Assembly: GCA_025602915.1 (NCBI GenBank)
Contig: JAHLJZ010000036.1
Span: 124,001-188,000, forward strand
Reading direction: 5' to 3'
Origin: Paraphysoderma sedebokerense
Lineage: Eukaryota > Blastocladiomycota > Physodermatomycetes > Physodermatales > Physodermataceae
Length of the DNA: 64,000 nt
Part shown: positions 1-10,453 of the stretch, piece after piece
Position numbering within the stretch: position 1 is the first letter of the stretch
How the letters are laid out: every line of letters starts with the position of its first letter
Notes under the pieces: model-generated
What the model was told of the DNA's origin: nothing
Database searches by the model: none
The model's input: the letters and a program-made list of their open reading frames with translations, nothing else
Position numbers and translations under genes: made by a program

Positions 1-246
1 TCTCCTTGGTTATGGGTATGTCGGATGGACATTCAACTAATTCATTGTAGAGATTGACTCACTTCGCTATCCATACTTTTGCGCCTAAAACATGACTGCT
101 TGCAACTATAAGCTCATTAAACATGCCAGTAGCGGCCAACTCGAAATTTAATTCGTCTATATTTATTATATGATTACAATTCTATATTATCCGTCAAATA
201 ATAATAAATAAAAGATGCATCGGTAACATAAAAATTTTCAACAATT

Positions 247-3200
247 TCACTCTTTTTTCCCTTCATCATCTGGTAATCCATAATATTGCTTTCTCAACGC
301 TATATCTGCTAAATCTTGCACTGATCCATATTTGTGTACATTGTCCGGAGTAAAAATCTGCAATAAATGGGTGTATTCGATCTTCCATTGAGTTGCCTGA
401 TTTCTACTTGTGTGGTTTTCGCTGCCGTTTGAGTTTTTGGAAGGAACGGTGATTTGTAATGAATTCGGGTTGCCTCGATTTCGTATCGAAATTGATGATG
501 GCGTCTGGGGGTAAATCGAGTCTGGATTGGACGGCTGTGCAGTTCCTGGCAAAGATTGCGTTGGAATCAACGGTTTCTGAGAAGTCTGAGGCTTTTCGTT
601 ATGAATATCTATTAATTGTATGTCGGTCATCGTCATTCCGTGATTTTGCGTTAGAGATGTCTCCCCATTATTGTGACGGCTTGTATTGGGCGACGCTGGT
701 TGCGATCCAGTCTTCATATGAACATAGTTCATGTGGTAGAATTTTAATGCACCCATGTAAAATAGAGGATCAAGAATACTGTATTCTTGGTGCATAACAA
801 CGGGTGAAGGCCATGAGATAATAGATTTGAAGTGACCCAACAGTATCTAATGAAGTAACTAACATCAGCCAACCAGGCGGAAAGAAATACCAAAAAAAGA
901 AAATACAAACTGGAATAGTCATCCCACAGAGAGTCAAAATCCTGAATCGAAGACCCCATGAAGCCATCTCAATGAAAGGATTATCAAAGGCAAACGGAAT
1001 GATGAATGCGAAGTAACTCATTAAACTAAAAGCAGCAAGAGTGTTAATGCGAGATGTTAACCCGACGTACATGAAAAATATTTCATCTGCAGTCATCCTT
1101 ACCTTAAACAAATACAGACAGCAACAACACTCCAAAGAAGCAGATACTCTTTCAGAAGATACACCATTTGAATATCTTTGTAGTAAACAGTTGCCCCAAA
1201 CAGTACCTTAGCCCAATAATGGATTGCTCCTACTTTTCTTCTGCCTCTCTGACTAAGACTGATTCCCCTTGAACTTTCATTCGTGTCGATCGCCTCCAGA
1301 TCATACTCTGATCGACCAACGGTCCTGATCACAGACCAGTCGACATGGACCAAGACGAACAATTTCTCAACGACATATTGTGTGACCCAGCTTGTCAGAA
1401 TCACCGTAACAAGATAAGCGGGTAGCACTTGCGGAGTATGAAGAATGGTAGAGTCTACAGTTCCAACTTGACCATAACCCTTAGTTCCGTAATAAGCGTA
1501 GAAAATGATATTGATTAACGCAAACTGCAGTAAAACAGCGAAAAAGGATAGAATCATGGCTCTTCGATTCTTGAGTAAGGACTTGTGAACTTCTGCGCTA
1601 TATTCATGCTTGGAATGGTTAAAGTTGAATAGGGACACGAAACAGAAGGGCGATGCGAAAGTAAAATACTCCATAAGGAAAATGAATGTTAAAATAGTAA
1701 TAATGTTGAAAAATATGACAAGAACGACATTGCGAATGATGAAGCGAGAGTTCCAATCTGACCGAGCCTGCGAATACGCCTTGATCAGTTCAATGGACTC
1801 GGCAAGGTACTGATGAGACGGATAGTCCGGAGGGTCCTGCAAATTTAAATACAAATTAGATTAACCAACATCGCAAAATAGAAAGATCAGAATAATCATT
1901 AGACCCCTCACCAAGTCTGTATTCCTTCGCAGTGTCATATTACCAATGGCGAAGGACATTCCAAGTTTCTTCAATAAAGCCGAGACATATACTTGCTTCT
2001 GTTTGAATAAATCCTTCATCACCAATCGCTCATATTCTGATCTGTTACCATCGTTTACCAAGGAGAACGCTTCTGGTACTATGTAACCTTGCGTCATAGC
2101 CGGAATAGGGTAGCCGAGAAGCATGTCAATAGTGCCAGCGACATCCATGTTAGAGTATTTTCCAGCTAGTTGCTGCCACAGCAATGGTGGGCCAGTAAGT
2201 GCAGGATTGCTGAAATTTGAGTTCTTGCGGTAGAAGACCAGTGGTACTTCCATATTAAAAGGGGATGTGCCACCATGTCCGCCCTATATACAAAATTTTA
2301 ATTGTTAAGATGGAGTTCAACAGCAAACCGGTACACCACAACGTACGGCATCCACTTGACCGTGATCCGCCAACACAATAACAGTTGTGTTCTCGTCCGC
2401 TGCGTTCAGTAACTCATTAACAAGTTTCGCCTTATGTGTGATCGCTTTATAGTACGTGTTGTCCTTGTTAAATTGGGGAGCAACACCGAAATTGTGGCCT
2501 TGAATATCAATATCGCTAAAGTGAGCCAAGAAAAGTCGATATGGACTTTCGGTGGCTTTAATGGCAGCCAGTGCTTGCACATATCTCTCTTGATCTGCTC
2601 CTTCGGCAGAAGTTGCGTTAGAGTTGTAACTAATTGCAACGGACCTATCATCAAAATTTTTGTTTAAGTATTACAGAAAATAATTTACCCATAAGGAAAG
2701 TAACAATTACCCATCCCCTTTTAACTTTGGAAGAGAGCTTGCAACGAGGCCAGCGAAAGTTGGAGACCCAGTGATTCCAGCAGTGTCATTATTCTGTCGG
2801 GCTCGTCGGAAGATGTTATCATATGTGGTTTCTGGAGCCGCGATACTGAAGATAAAATGATATTCCGTTATGAAGGCGTCCCACAACATAGTTACAGTGT
2901 GACATACTTGTTCAATAAACCAGTCACTTCGGGAGGTGCGCCTGCCATAATAGTAAGCCAATTCGGTAGACTCATACTTGGCAATTGACAAGTCATGGTC
3001 CATTTTTTCATATCTTTGACCAATGGGCCAGTCTTAAACACGGCGGCCATATCTGGGTGGTTGTCAAAGTAGTCTTGTCGCAGACCGTCTAATAGTATGA
3101 CCAAAACTTTGTTTGATCGTATTGAATTCATTTTAAGGCGGGCCAGAGTTTCCGGCGAGATAGTCGAGTTTTGATCTCTAATCGAATTCATTGTCCCGAC

Positions 3201-4460
3201 AGACTGCTCGAGGAGTTCGCCCTGACTAAGCAAGAAGATTATGTCAGTCCGAACCCAACAAATATCATCTGACGTAGTTCGCAAAATTGTGGAAAATCAA
3301 AAAGCAATATACCTATTCAAAATCTTCAGAAACTCGACCAAAAAGTTAGACACTGCTAAAAAAACTAAAAACGCCGCAAACACCATATAATATATTTTTC
3401 CCTTTTTATACAGCTTCAGCATTCTTTTTCGTGCCTGCCAAACTTCAAAGGATTTATCGATAGATTCAAGAATATTTTCGTAAACCCGGAAAGTCGGATG
3501 AGATGGTCTATCGATCGAATAAGCATATTGCTCTTGCCCGGCTTTCATTGCTTTGAGCACTTGAGTATGAATATAGTTATCGACAAGATCTTTCACTGAC
3601 ACATGCTTAGTTTTACCAATAGCATATTTCGAAAACACTAGTTTCTTCAAAATGTACATCAGGATCGGTACACTGGCGGCGGTCACGGCGGCTAATGTGG
3701 TGAGGACAACAATTTTCGAATACGCCGGTATTTTTAACATGGCGGTATAAACGATAATTACAAATAATTTAATCAATATTCGAATTAAGACGTTCTTCAG
3801 CATCGGACTCTGCCTGGACTTATAATGAAGAAAGCCAGTGATGAAGGAAAGCGCAAGACACAAAGCATACAGGCCAATGTCTACATTCGTCGGATGATAG
3901 TCTTCGAGATCAAACGTCGTTTTCTGCAGTTCAACATAAGATTCAGAAGTTGACCAGGCAAAGTAAGATAATCCTGGCACTGTACTCGAAATTGACGGCT
4001 GAGGACTAATCTTAATAACATTTAGGAAGATGGGGAGGAAGACAAGGGATAGCAATGGAGACAATATTTCTAGAGCTGTGAGCGGATAATACCAATGCTT
4101 TTTTATTTGAACAACAGAATCTGGATTCACTTCAATGTCGAGTTCTGAACCTTCATTTCGCTGAATCGTAATAGGAAGGACAGCGTGGGTAGAGAGTTTC
4201 GGTAGAGTGGTGGGAGAGCCGATCGGGTCTGCTCGTAGGGATTCAATCCGTTCTTCAACGTTCTTTCGAAGGAGCACCATTATTTGAGCGACAATTCCTT
4301 TTACCTTGAGCGAAAAGATGGTGCACTTTTTCCAAGCGAAGAGTCCGGCAGATAAAGCAGTCGTCAACCCCGAGCGGAAGCGGTTAAAGTGACTGCCAAA
4401 AATAGACCGAACGCAGCGCGGATTTAGATGGCTATTGTGGTGGAGTTCAGATTCTAACAA
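247..4460 (-). CDS. Polytopic membrane phosphodiesterase, GPI ethanolamine-phosphate transferase-like
   Basis: A multi-exon gene for a protein of roughly 1,200 residues. The first exon (from 4460, or from an internal Met at 4280) encodes about five membrane segments. The alkaline-phosphatase/nucleotide-pyrophosphatase fold follows: VILLDG near 3089 (first metal aspartate), MSLPNW (nucleophile region), SDIDIQGH, LADHG and GGHGG, so the expected metal ligands all appear present. At least four more membrane segments follow between 770 and 1854, then a polar tail ending at 247. In GPI-anchor ethanolamine-phosphate transferases (PIG-N/O/G) the catalytic domain lies near the N terminus with the membrane bundle after it; here it sits between two bundles. 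A role in adding or hydrolysing phospho-head-groups in the ER or secretory lumen is inferred. The DHG and GGHGG parts join across an intron near 2284-2353. Superfamily assignment is firm; the substrate is unknown. Confidence 0.75.
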
Positions 4461-5227
4461 TTACCGAGATGTCAGACTACGGTCTTCATACACTCTGCGA
4501 ATGATAATATGAAATGAATTGTTTGAATACATCTTATCAGACTTCGACTGTGCAATAAGTATTACCGTTGCCAGTGAATCTGCAGCTTCCACCTAGTGAC
4601 ATAGGAAATCAAACAACGGCCGTATTTGTCGGTATTGAAAATGTTAAAATTAAATATGCTACAATTATTACAGATTTTTTCATGGCATATTCCATCCACG
4701 TACTTCCTTAGTCTCGCCTACCATGTGCTTAGGTTTTTAGGGGGTTAGGTATAATATATAATATATCATATATAATACCTGGAAAAGTGCAATATTAGAA
4801 TTACACTTTTCAGTACACTTTTCAGTGCTAATTTCTCCAAAACCGACGGAGGATGGCCCTTAGGTATGCAGTGCTGTTCTGCGGCCCCTTCACCATAATA
4901 GAATAATACTCCCGAATACATGAAAATCCACAAATCCATTTCGTAACCTATACAATATGATCTTACATACACCTGCCCAAATCTTCTGTTTGAAATGTTC
5001 AGGTCTGATTTACGACTTCAATGGCTGTCATATCGGATGCTCGCAACTTTACACTCGGATAGAGCCCAAGGGACGTCTCCAAATTATTAATCAAGAAATG
5101 TGAGAGAGATGAGTTGACAGCTACCAGTGTACCATATACCGGATGGCTACATTGTCGAACCATAAGAGAGATTTTCAGTTAGAGTGAGGTCAAGTGAAAT
5201 GGCAGGGAAAACAGTATAGTAGAAGAC
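4461..5227. other. Intergenic, no gene seen
   Basis: About 770 bp between two minus-strand genes. It holds an AT dinucleotide-rich patch at about 4748-4780 and no open frame with recognisable coding character. It probably contains the promoter of the phosphodiesterase gene. Confidence 0.5.
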
Positions 5228-5638
5228 TTAGATGACGTACCCTTCCTTCATAATTATCCTGATCCGATAAGCCTGCTTACATAAATCCAACCAGAACTTT
5301 AATAATTCTAATCTTTCGTATGCGTACTTCAGTCGAGGATTGGTCTGCGGCTGATAGGTTCTTGGATCATAATGGTCATCAAAAGTATATGGGATCGGTA
5401 TGCGAAGGATTGTATCGGATTCAGACATTTCATTTGCACTGATATGAAGAAAGGTGCTGGTGGATGGATTTGCACAAGTATTAACGAATTCTGACATTTT
5501 GGCAAAACGACACGTGGAGAATTCTCTGCGCTGCCCGCTTGCCAATCCAAATATTAGAGCGAAATTTGAGTGCACAGTTGGTCGAACGAGAGAGTTACTT
5601 TTCAAAATAATTATTAATTTTCCTTTGACGATGATCAT
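5228..5638 (-). CDS. Hypothetical small protein, possibly mitochondrial
   Basis: Single-exon frame of 136 residues on the minus strand. I do not recognise it. An N-terminal part rich in basic and hydroxylated residues includes RREFSTCRF, which resembles a mitochondrial presequence cleavage region. The remainder is polar and ends in a probable helix with LELLKFWLDLCKQAYRIRI. A second Met about 47 residues in could be the true start, which would remove the presequence. No membrane segment is evident. It lies between the large phosphodiesterase and a secreted repeat protein, all on the same strand, but spacing does not suggest co-regulation. Confidence 0.4.
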   Translation of the reverse strand: MIIVKGKLIIILKSNSLVRPTVHSNFALIFGLASGQRREFSTCRFAKMSEFVNTCANPSTSTFLHISANEMSESDTILRIPIPYTFDDHYDPRTYQPQTNPRLKYAYERLELLKFWLDLCKQAYRIRIIMKEGYVI

Positions 5639-5766
5639 GTTTATATATGCCCATCATTATCTTACTTCTTGAATATGATTACATTTGTCAATATATACTA
5701 ACTATACTCCCATAAATGACTTCTACAGCTATATGCTTCCTATTGCACACTACTCGATATCCCTCG

Positions 5767-6132
5767 CTAATTGGTAGCTTGTCCATTAGCACCGGCTACT
5801 GCTCCCTTCCAAGCCCCTTTTGCAACATTCCAAACTCGACCGGTGACTTGCTCAGTAGCCCGAGTAACTTGACCGACCGCTTGACCGGTAGCGTCAGTAA
5901 CTTGACCGACTACTCGACCAGTAGCCTGAGTAACTTGGCCAGCTACTTGACCAACGCCTTGAACGGCATTTTTGGCATTGTCGGCAGCTCTCGCTGTTTT
6001 GTCGGTTACCTTTTGCGCAGCCCTATCGATGGCCACTTCAGGATTCCAAATTTGGGGAGCTGGGGCGGCAAGTGTCGAAGCAATCAAACACGCAAGAACA
6101 AGGGCAAAGTATTTTGAGTAAAACATGTTCAA
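5767..6132 (-). CDS. Secreted 11-residue-repeat amphipathic protein
   Basis: Intronless frame of 121 residues. The first ~22 residues form a classic signal peptide (short basic start, hydrophobic core ALVLACLIASTLAA, cleavage around AAPA). Residues ~35-60 are a charged Ala/Lys/Asp segment. Residues ~60-100 form at least three tandem units of 11 residues with the consensus GQVT-x-ATG-x-x-V. Undecad repeats are known from apolipoproteins, synucleins, perilipins and LEA proteins, where they make 11/3 amphipathic helices that lie on lipid or protect against desiccation. The mature protein has no cysteine and no obvious enzyme motif. Secretion is well supported; lipid or surface binding is inference. 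The gene has its own TATA-like box and an inverted repeat just upstream. Confidence 0.8.
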   Translation of the reverse strand: MNMFYSKYFALVLACLIASTLAAPAPQIWNPEVAIDRAAQKVTDKTARAADNAKNAVQGVGQVAGQVTQATGRVVGQVTDATGQAVGQVTRATEQVTGRVWNVAKGAWKGAVAGANGQATN

Positions 6133-6184
6133 ATTTCTAAATATTATTTTGAGAGTTGCAAAGTCGAGTGTTTACTTTGATCTA

Positions 6185-6220
6185 AGCAGTGAAGCCTTTG
6201 TCTGATATGTCTTCACTGCT
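6185..6220. repeat. 10-bp perfect inverted repeat upstream of the secreted gene
   Basis: AGCAGTGAAG at 6185-6194 is matched by its exact reverse complement at 6211-6220 with a 16-bp spacer. It lies 53-88 bp upstream of the start codon at 6132 and between that codon and a TATA-like box, so it would sit near the transcription start or in the 5' leader. It could be a dimeric factor site or an RNA hairpin. Confidence 0.5.
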
Positions 6221-6234
6221 AAGGACGTCGATCC

Positions 6235-6242
6235 TTTTTATA
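6235..6242 (-). promoter_or_regulatory. TATA-like box of the secreted repeat protein gene
   Basis: The minus strand reads TATAAAAA here, about 103 bp before the ATG at 6132. Position and sequence fit a strong TATA box for a highly expressed secreted protein. The assignment is from sequence alone. Confidence 0.4.
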
Positions 6243-7039
6243 GAGATTCTCTATGCTTGTCCATCAGACACTTCGTTTCAGAATTGATTGCACCCCTGCT
6301 GCATTGATGCAACGGCAAGTCAACAAGTATTAATTCGCTGTTGAAACAATACTGGGGGTTATATGAGCCGAAAGATGAAACATCCAGTTTTGAGTTTAAA
6401 ATAGAGCACAAACACAGCGCTTACGAGAATCTTCAGCCCTGCAGCGGGATGTCGGTTTCGAAGTATTGATTTATGCAGCAGCACCGCCGGCCATCTTCCG
6501 GATAGAAATACAATTCTTGAAAACTCTAATTTTGCTGAAATCACGACACAGCTGACCACATTGCATTTCTTTCGCCCTTAAAGTACCGCTTATATCTTGA
6601 GTGGAAGGAATCGGCAATTCTATGGATCTTCCATATCCCTGTAATTTAAATTATCCCTGGCACTCTTACACATAGTTTGTAGCGTATGAGAAGTGCACAT
6701 CACTGAATTGAGAACGCATTCATTCGATGTCCGAGTTTCCTGATAAAGTATCGACTTCCCATAATACTTAAAAACTAATAGACTCATGCTGATTCAATTA
6801 GGAAAAAAGATTTTAATTTTGTTCTTTATGTGATGAATCGGAATTCGCAGATTGTGTAGATGATGTATATTCAAATAATTAAATTGATAGACTGGGATGG
6901 ACCGAGTTCGTGCTCCACCAAGCACCTCCGCTTTTTGCTCCTTGCGATTCCCCAATCAAATTTCCACTTCCACCTTCTTCCCTCCTCCCGTCCACCGTAT
7001 ATTCGCTCACTCTCATCGATAGAATTTCTACCTCCCAGC
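6243..7039. other. Intergenic, no gene seen
   Basis: About 800 bp between divergently transcribed genes. It probably holds both promoters. Pyrimidine-rich DNA (C/T tracts around 6940-7035) leads directly into the HMG-protein start codon. No other gene is supported. Confidence 0.5.
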
Positions 7040-8107
7040 ATGTACTCTCTCATCGCTTCCGTCCGCTCCCTCTCACTTCGCTCCTCGGCTCACGTAAACA
7101 GCATCGTTATCCCCCTCGCCTCTTTCTCCTCCGCCAAGAAAGCAAGCTCAAAACCCCGCACGGCCCTCAAAAGTACCAAAAACTCTTCAGAATGGGCCGA
7201 AGTTGCTGCCAATATGGCTCCAAAAGCCTTTCTTAAGCTGGAACCATCCGCCGGTCCCCAACCGAAGCGAAACTTGAACCCTTTCGGATTTTACGTCCGA
7301 GACAACAAAGAAGAGTTAAAGAGATACAAAGAATATAATGTCAAGCCTGAAGAAATGATGAAAAGGGTTGCGGAGAAATATAGAATGCTGTCTGCTTCTG
7401 AAAAGAAGGTAAATTTCACATTTGATTGCATGTAATTTGTATTTGTCTCAGTTGTGTACATGCTCCACACGCTTTAATATTCGCGGCTGCTCCACTTTGC
7501 CCACGTTATTTCCCGACAGATTTATATTTAAGTGAATGCATCCTACTAATAATTTGCTGACTAATTATATTCTACTTCTTTGGTACCGTTAGCGCTACGA
7601 AGATCTTGCCGAAAATGACAAAGCTCGATATCGCAAAGAGCAAGATGCATGGTCCAACAGCCTCACAGCTAAAGATAAATCGCTTATTCAATATCAAGAA
7701 TACATTCGCCGCAAACTCGATGGACGTCATCCAAGAGTACCTCGAGATCCTAACGCTCCTAAAATTCCCCTGAATCCTTATATCTTGTTCTGTCAAGATC
7801 AACGAGCAAAGCTTCAAAATGATCCGACCTATCAAGGTTTGAATTCTCAGCAGAAGGCTGCTCATTTAGGTCAATTGTGGAAAGGTTTAGACGAGGCGAA
7901 GAAATCGGTATGTTATTGATTAACATGATTTCAATAGCTGTGAATTAACGTACTTTGAACTCCTGTTCTTGTCTCAAATGTGCCGTGCCTGCCTCCAAAT
8001 CATTTGCGTACGTTCGCCATTTTATATTACCTCCCGAATAGGAGTACAAAGCCTCTTTTGAATCCGCTATTGCTAAATACAGAGAAGAAGTCGATCGACT
8101 CAAATAG
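7040..8107 (+). CDS. Mitochondrial two-HMG-box DNA-binding protein (TFAM/Abf2-like)
   Basis: Three exons (7040-7408, 7593-7907, 8042-8107), both introns phase 0, give 249 residues. The start chosen at 7040 yields a basic, Ser/Arg-rich, acid-free N terminus (SVRSLSLRSS), typical of a mitochondrial targeting sequence. Two HMG boxes follow: box A from NPFGFYVRDN (~residue 83) across the first intron into KARYRKEQDAW, and box B from DPNAPKIPLNPYILFCQDQR to KASFESAIAKYREE. Paired HMG boxes with a presequence are the hallmark of mitochondrial nucleoid proteins such as yeast Abf2 and animal TFAM, which bend and package mtDNA. The box order and length fit. A nuclear HMGB-like role is the main alternative and would require the short N-terminal extension not to be a presequence. 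Confidence 0.85.
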
Positions 8108-8862
8108 GTGACTAGACTCGGGATTACATTGCCGGCGTGCAGATGGTCCGAGTTAGAGAAATATACTTGATTTGGTACACGGAAATGTGATGAGACAGAA
8201 TTTTCATGTTTATACTATTTGCTTATCTGTACACACTTCATCATTCATACTTTTTACTTTGCCTCTCCTGGAATGCCTATGCTTTTATGGTTCGTTGTCA
8301 AAGTTCGACCTCGATCAGTTTGTTGCAGAGTTTGTAATTCCGCTGTGCATATTTTGGCCTTGATGGTTTGGAAACCTTCGTTTTCTACTCTTGCTTTGCT
8401 CATCATGAATGTTAAATAAAGTCTGTTCCGCGGGACGATGTTAATCAAGCCATCGCATTGGTTTACAAATTATCAAAACATAGTAGTGGCTACCTCGTGG
8501 TCTGAAACCCCACAGAACGAGATAAAGATCTGGTACAGATCGTTGAAATACATCATCTGTTTGAGATTCGGCCGTCAAAAACCTACATTTTTAACATCCG
8601 CTCTCGAAAATCGAAGAGAATCATTTCTAGGAATGACAAGTAAGCTAAGCGGCATGTAGGAATGCGGATCTATACGATCGATTGACTACAACTTTGGAAG
8701 AATACAAGACTTGTCCGCATTTACATTTTAATCTAATGTAACTTTAAGAACCGTTGCGATCACAGGAAAGTATTTCAATCTTTAGAAGTCGAATATCTAA
8801 GTCAGAAAAAATTAAAGATCTATATGGTTCTGTACAAACACAAAACATGCAAAATTACAGTC
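8108..8862. other. Intergenic, no gene seen
   Basis: About 750 bp after the HMG gene. Open frames here overlap on both strands and show no domain or convincing codon character. Its first part is presumably the HMG gene's 3' UTR. Confidence 0.5.
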
Positions 8863-8945
8863 TGCACAGACTGGGACTCGAACCCAGGCGGGCGTGGCCC
8901 ATCAGAACTTAAGTCTGACTCCTTAACCAACTCGGACATCTGTGC
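8863..8945 (-). tRNA. tRNA-Leu (anticodon UAA), copy 1
   Basis: An 83-nt class II tRNA on the minus strand. The acceptor stem GCACAGA pairs perfectly with TCTGTGC, with discriminator A. The anticodon stem TCAGA/TCTGA closes the loop CTTAAGT, giving anticodon TAA. A long variable arm (GGGC/GCCC) is typical of tRNA-Leu, and the T-arm CTGGG TTCGAGT CCCAG is perfect. No intron. It appears identical to two further copies at 48262-48344 and 48824-48906. Confidence 0.97.
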
Positions 8946-9367
8946 TGGTATTAAAATTGGATCAATTATTTGATTATATTCTATAGAAGTATTATTGCTA
9001 GCTCCAATCGACGAGTTCAGTGTGCTACATTGACACAAACCGTGGAAACATATCCAATGAAGCCAGTACTCTACAATTCGAGAGAGACATCTTACTTTCG
9101 CTTCTTATGTCGCTGTCAACTATTCCTTTCTTCGGGAATCGTTGAGCATCAAATCCAAGGAAAGGAATAATTTACCAGAATGTTGGATCTAGATCTGAAT
9201 TTTACGAATATCCATATCGCAATGCCACGTTACTTTTATTCCTTGGATAAAGACTTGGTAAAAATTGACTTCTTACAATAAACATAAAATAGTGAAGCCC
9301 AACGGTCGATCCTCTTCAATCCGACTTTTCATTGACTGTTCGAATACAAGACAAAACTGCCTTCGCG
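8946..9367. other. Intergenic, no gene seen
   Basis: About 420 bp following the tRNA gene with no supported coding frame or repeat. Confidence 0.45.
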
Positions 9368-10109
9368 ATGTCTTCCCCAAAGATCTATGTCCGGTTTAGT
9401 AACAATGATTTGCAAAATCAGTGCCGATTTTCAGATAGTACAGTCGTTAGAACAGCGAAGCGAATCGGATCGAGTGGTGATGTACATATTGGACTCAACT
9501 TGAGCTAACCAATAATTGAGATAGAAGGTGATTATAAATTAAAAAGGAAACACACCTGCTCAACCTTATCTCTCAACCTTGCTTCGCCATTCAAGTAATC
9601 AAGGAACGATATTGTAATTTGGGATGGATAAACAGATTGATTTGCAATTGCTTGAGAGTACCGCAAACGAGGCCAATCGCGCAGAACCTAGATATAAAGG
9701 AGATATTTCAGTGCACCATGCATGCTATTACACGGAAAGCAAAGGCAAGAATGAGATCGCAAGATTTTAAAACTGAAATCGAGGATGACGCACCACTTTG
9801 TGGTCACTTTGAACGAGGACCTGATAGTAAGTGTTGCCGGGAGATGGTGCAATTAGCCGGCTGTAAGTTTTTTTTGTAGAATTAAAACGATGTGGATTAG
9901 CGAGCACAGTATGCCACAAATTTGAGGAACTCGAATGGTCACCTTTCGAAGATCGTTTTGACGGAAGGATTCGTCGAATCGGGAGTAGAGAGTGTGTCCA
10001 AAGACTGGGCAGAGATGGAATGGCCAGTTTGCGCAGACATTCCTTACTTATGTATCGAGACCGAGACAGATGGAGGAAATGCGAGGAATCCAAAGTCTCT
10101 TGTGGATGA
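9368..10109 (+). CDS. Doubtful small gene or gene fragments
   Basis: Several short frames look protein-like but do not join into one confident model. One option is exon 9368-9489 (MSSPKIYVRF...) spliced to the frame MDKQIDLQLLES... near 9630. Another is the frame ending GHFERGPD near 9827 joined through a 53-bp intron (GTAAGT...TTTTGTAG) to a 76-codon frame beginning KRCGLASTVCHKFEELEW that ends at 10109. No family is recognised. It could be one gene with exons I have misjudged, a decayed gene or chance. It lies between a tRNA-Leu gene and TRIM37. Confidence 0.25.
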
Positions 10110-10453
10110 TGAGAGACGGAGACAGTTGTCGTTGCATTACACGCAGAATGCGACATCTCAGAGATCACTTGCAGCTCTGCTACTCTCTAAAAACTATGAC
10201 ACACCGCATTCTGCTGAAAGCAATTTCCACAAAGTGTCTACAACAAAGTAGTTCATAGATTGTATTTCATCCATATCCTCATTGTCTAATGGTAGTCCTG
10301 CATTCCCCTTCAACTGAGCAGAGTAATTCACTTTACCAACGACAGACGCGTCCTTCAAGTTCCTCTTTCCCGGCCCACCCCGTCCTCGACTCTCGTTCAA
10401 AATTCCATCGTCATACATTCACAACCCAAATACACAATCCGATATCGGCCTCA

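Noticed and set aside
5716-6117. A 133-residue frame antisense to the secreted repeat protein
   Set aside because: It mirrors the repeat of the opposite strand, lacks its own domain, and the minus frame has a signal peptide and promoter-like elements.
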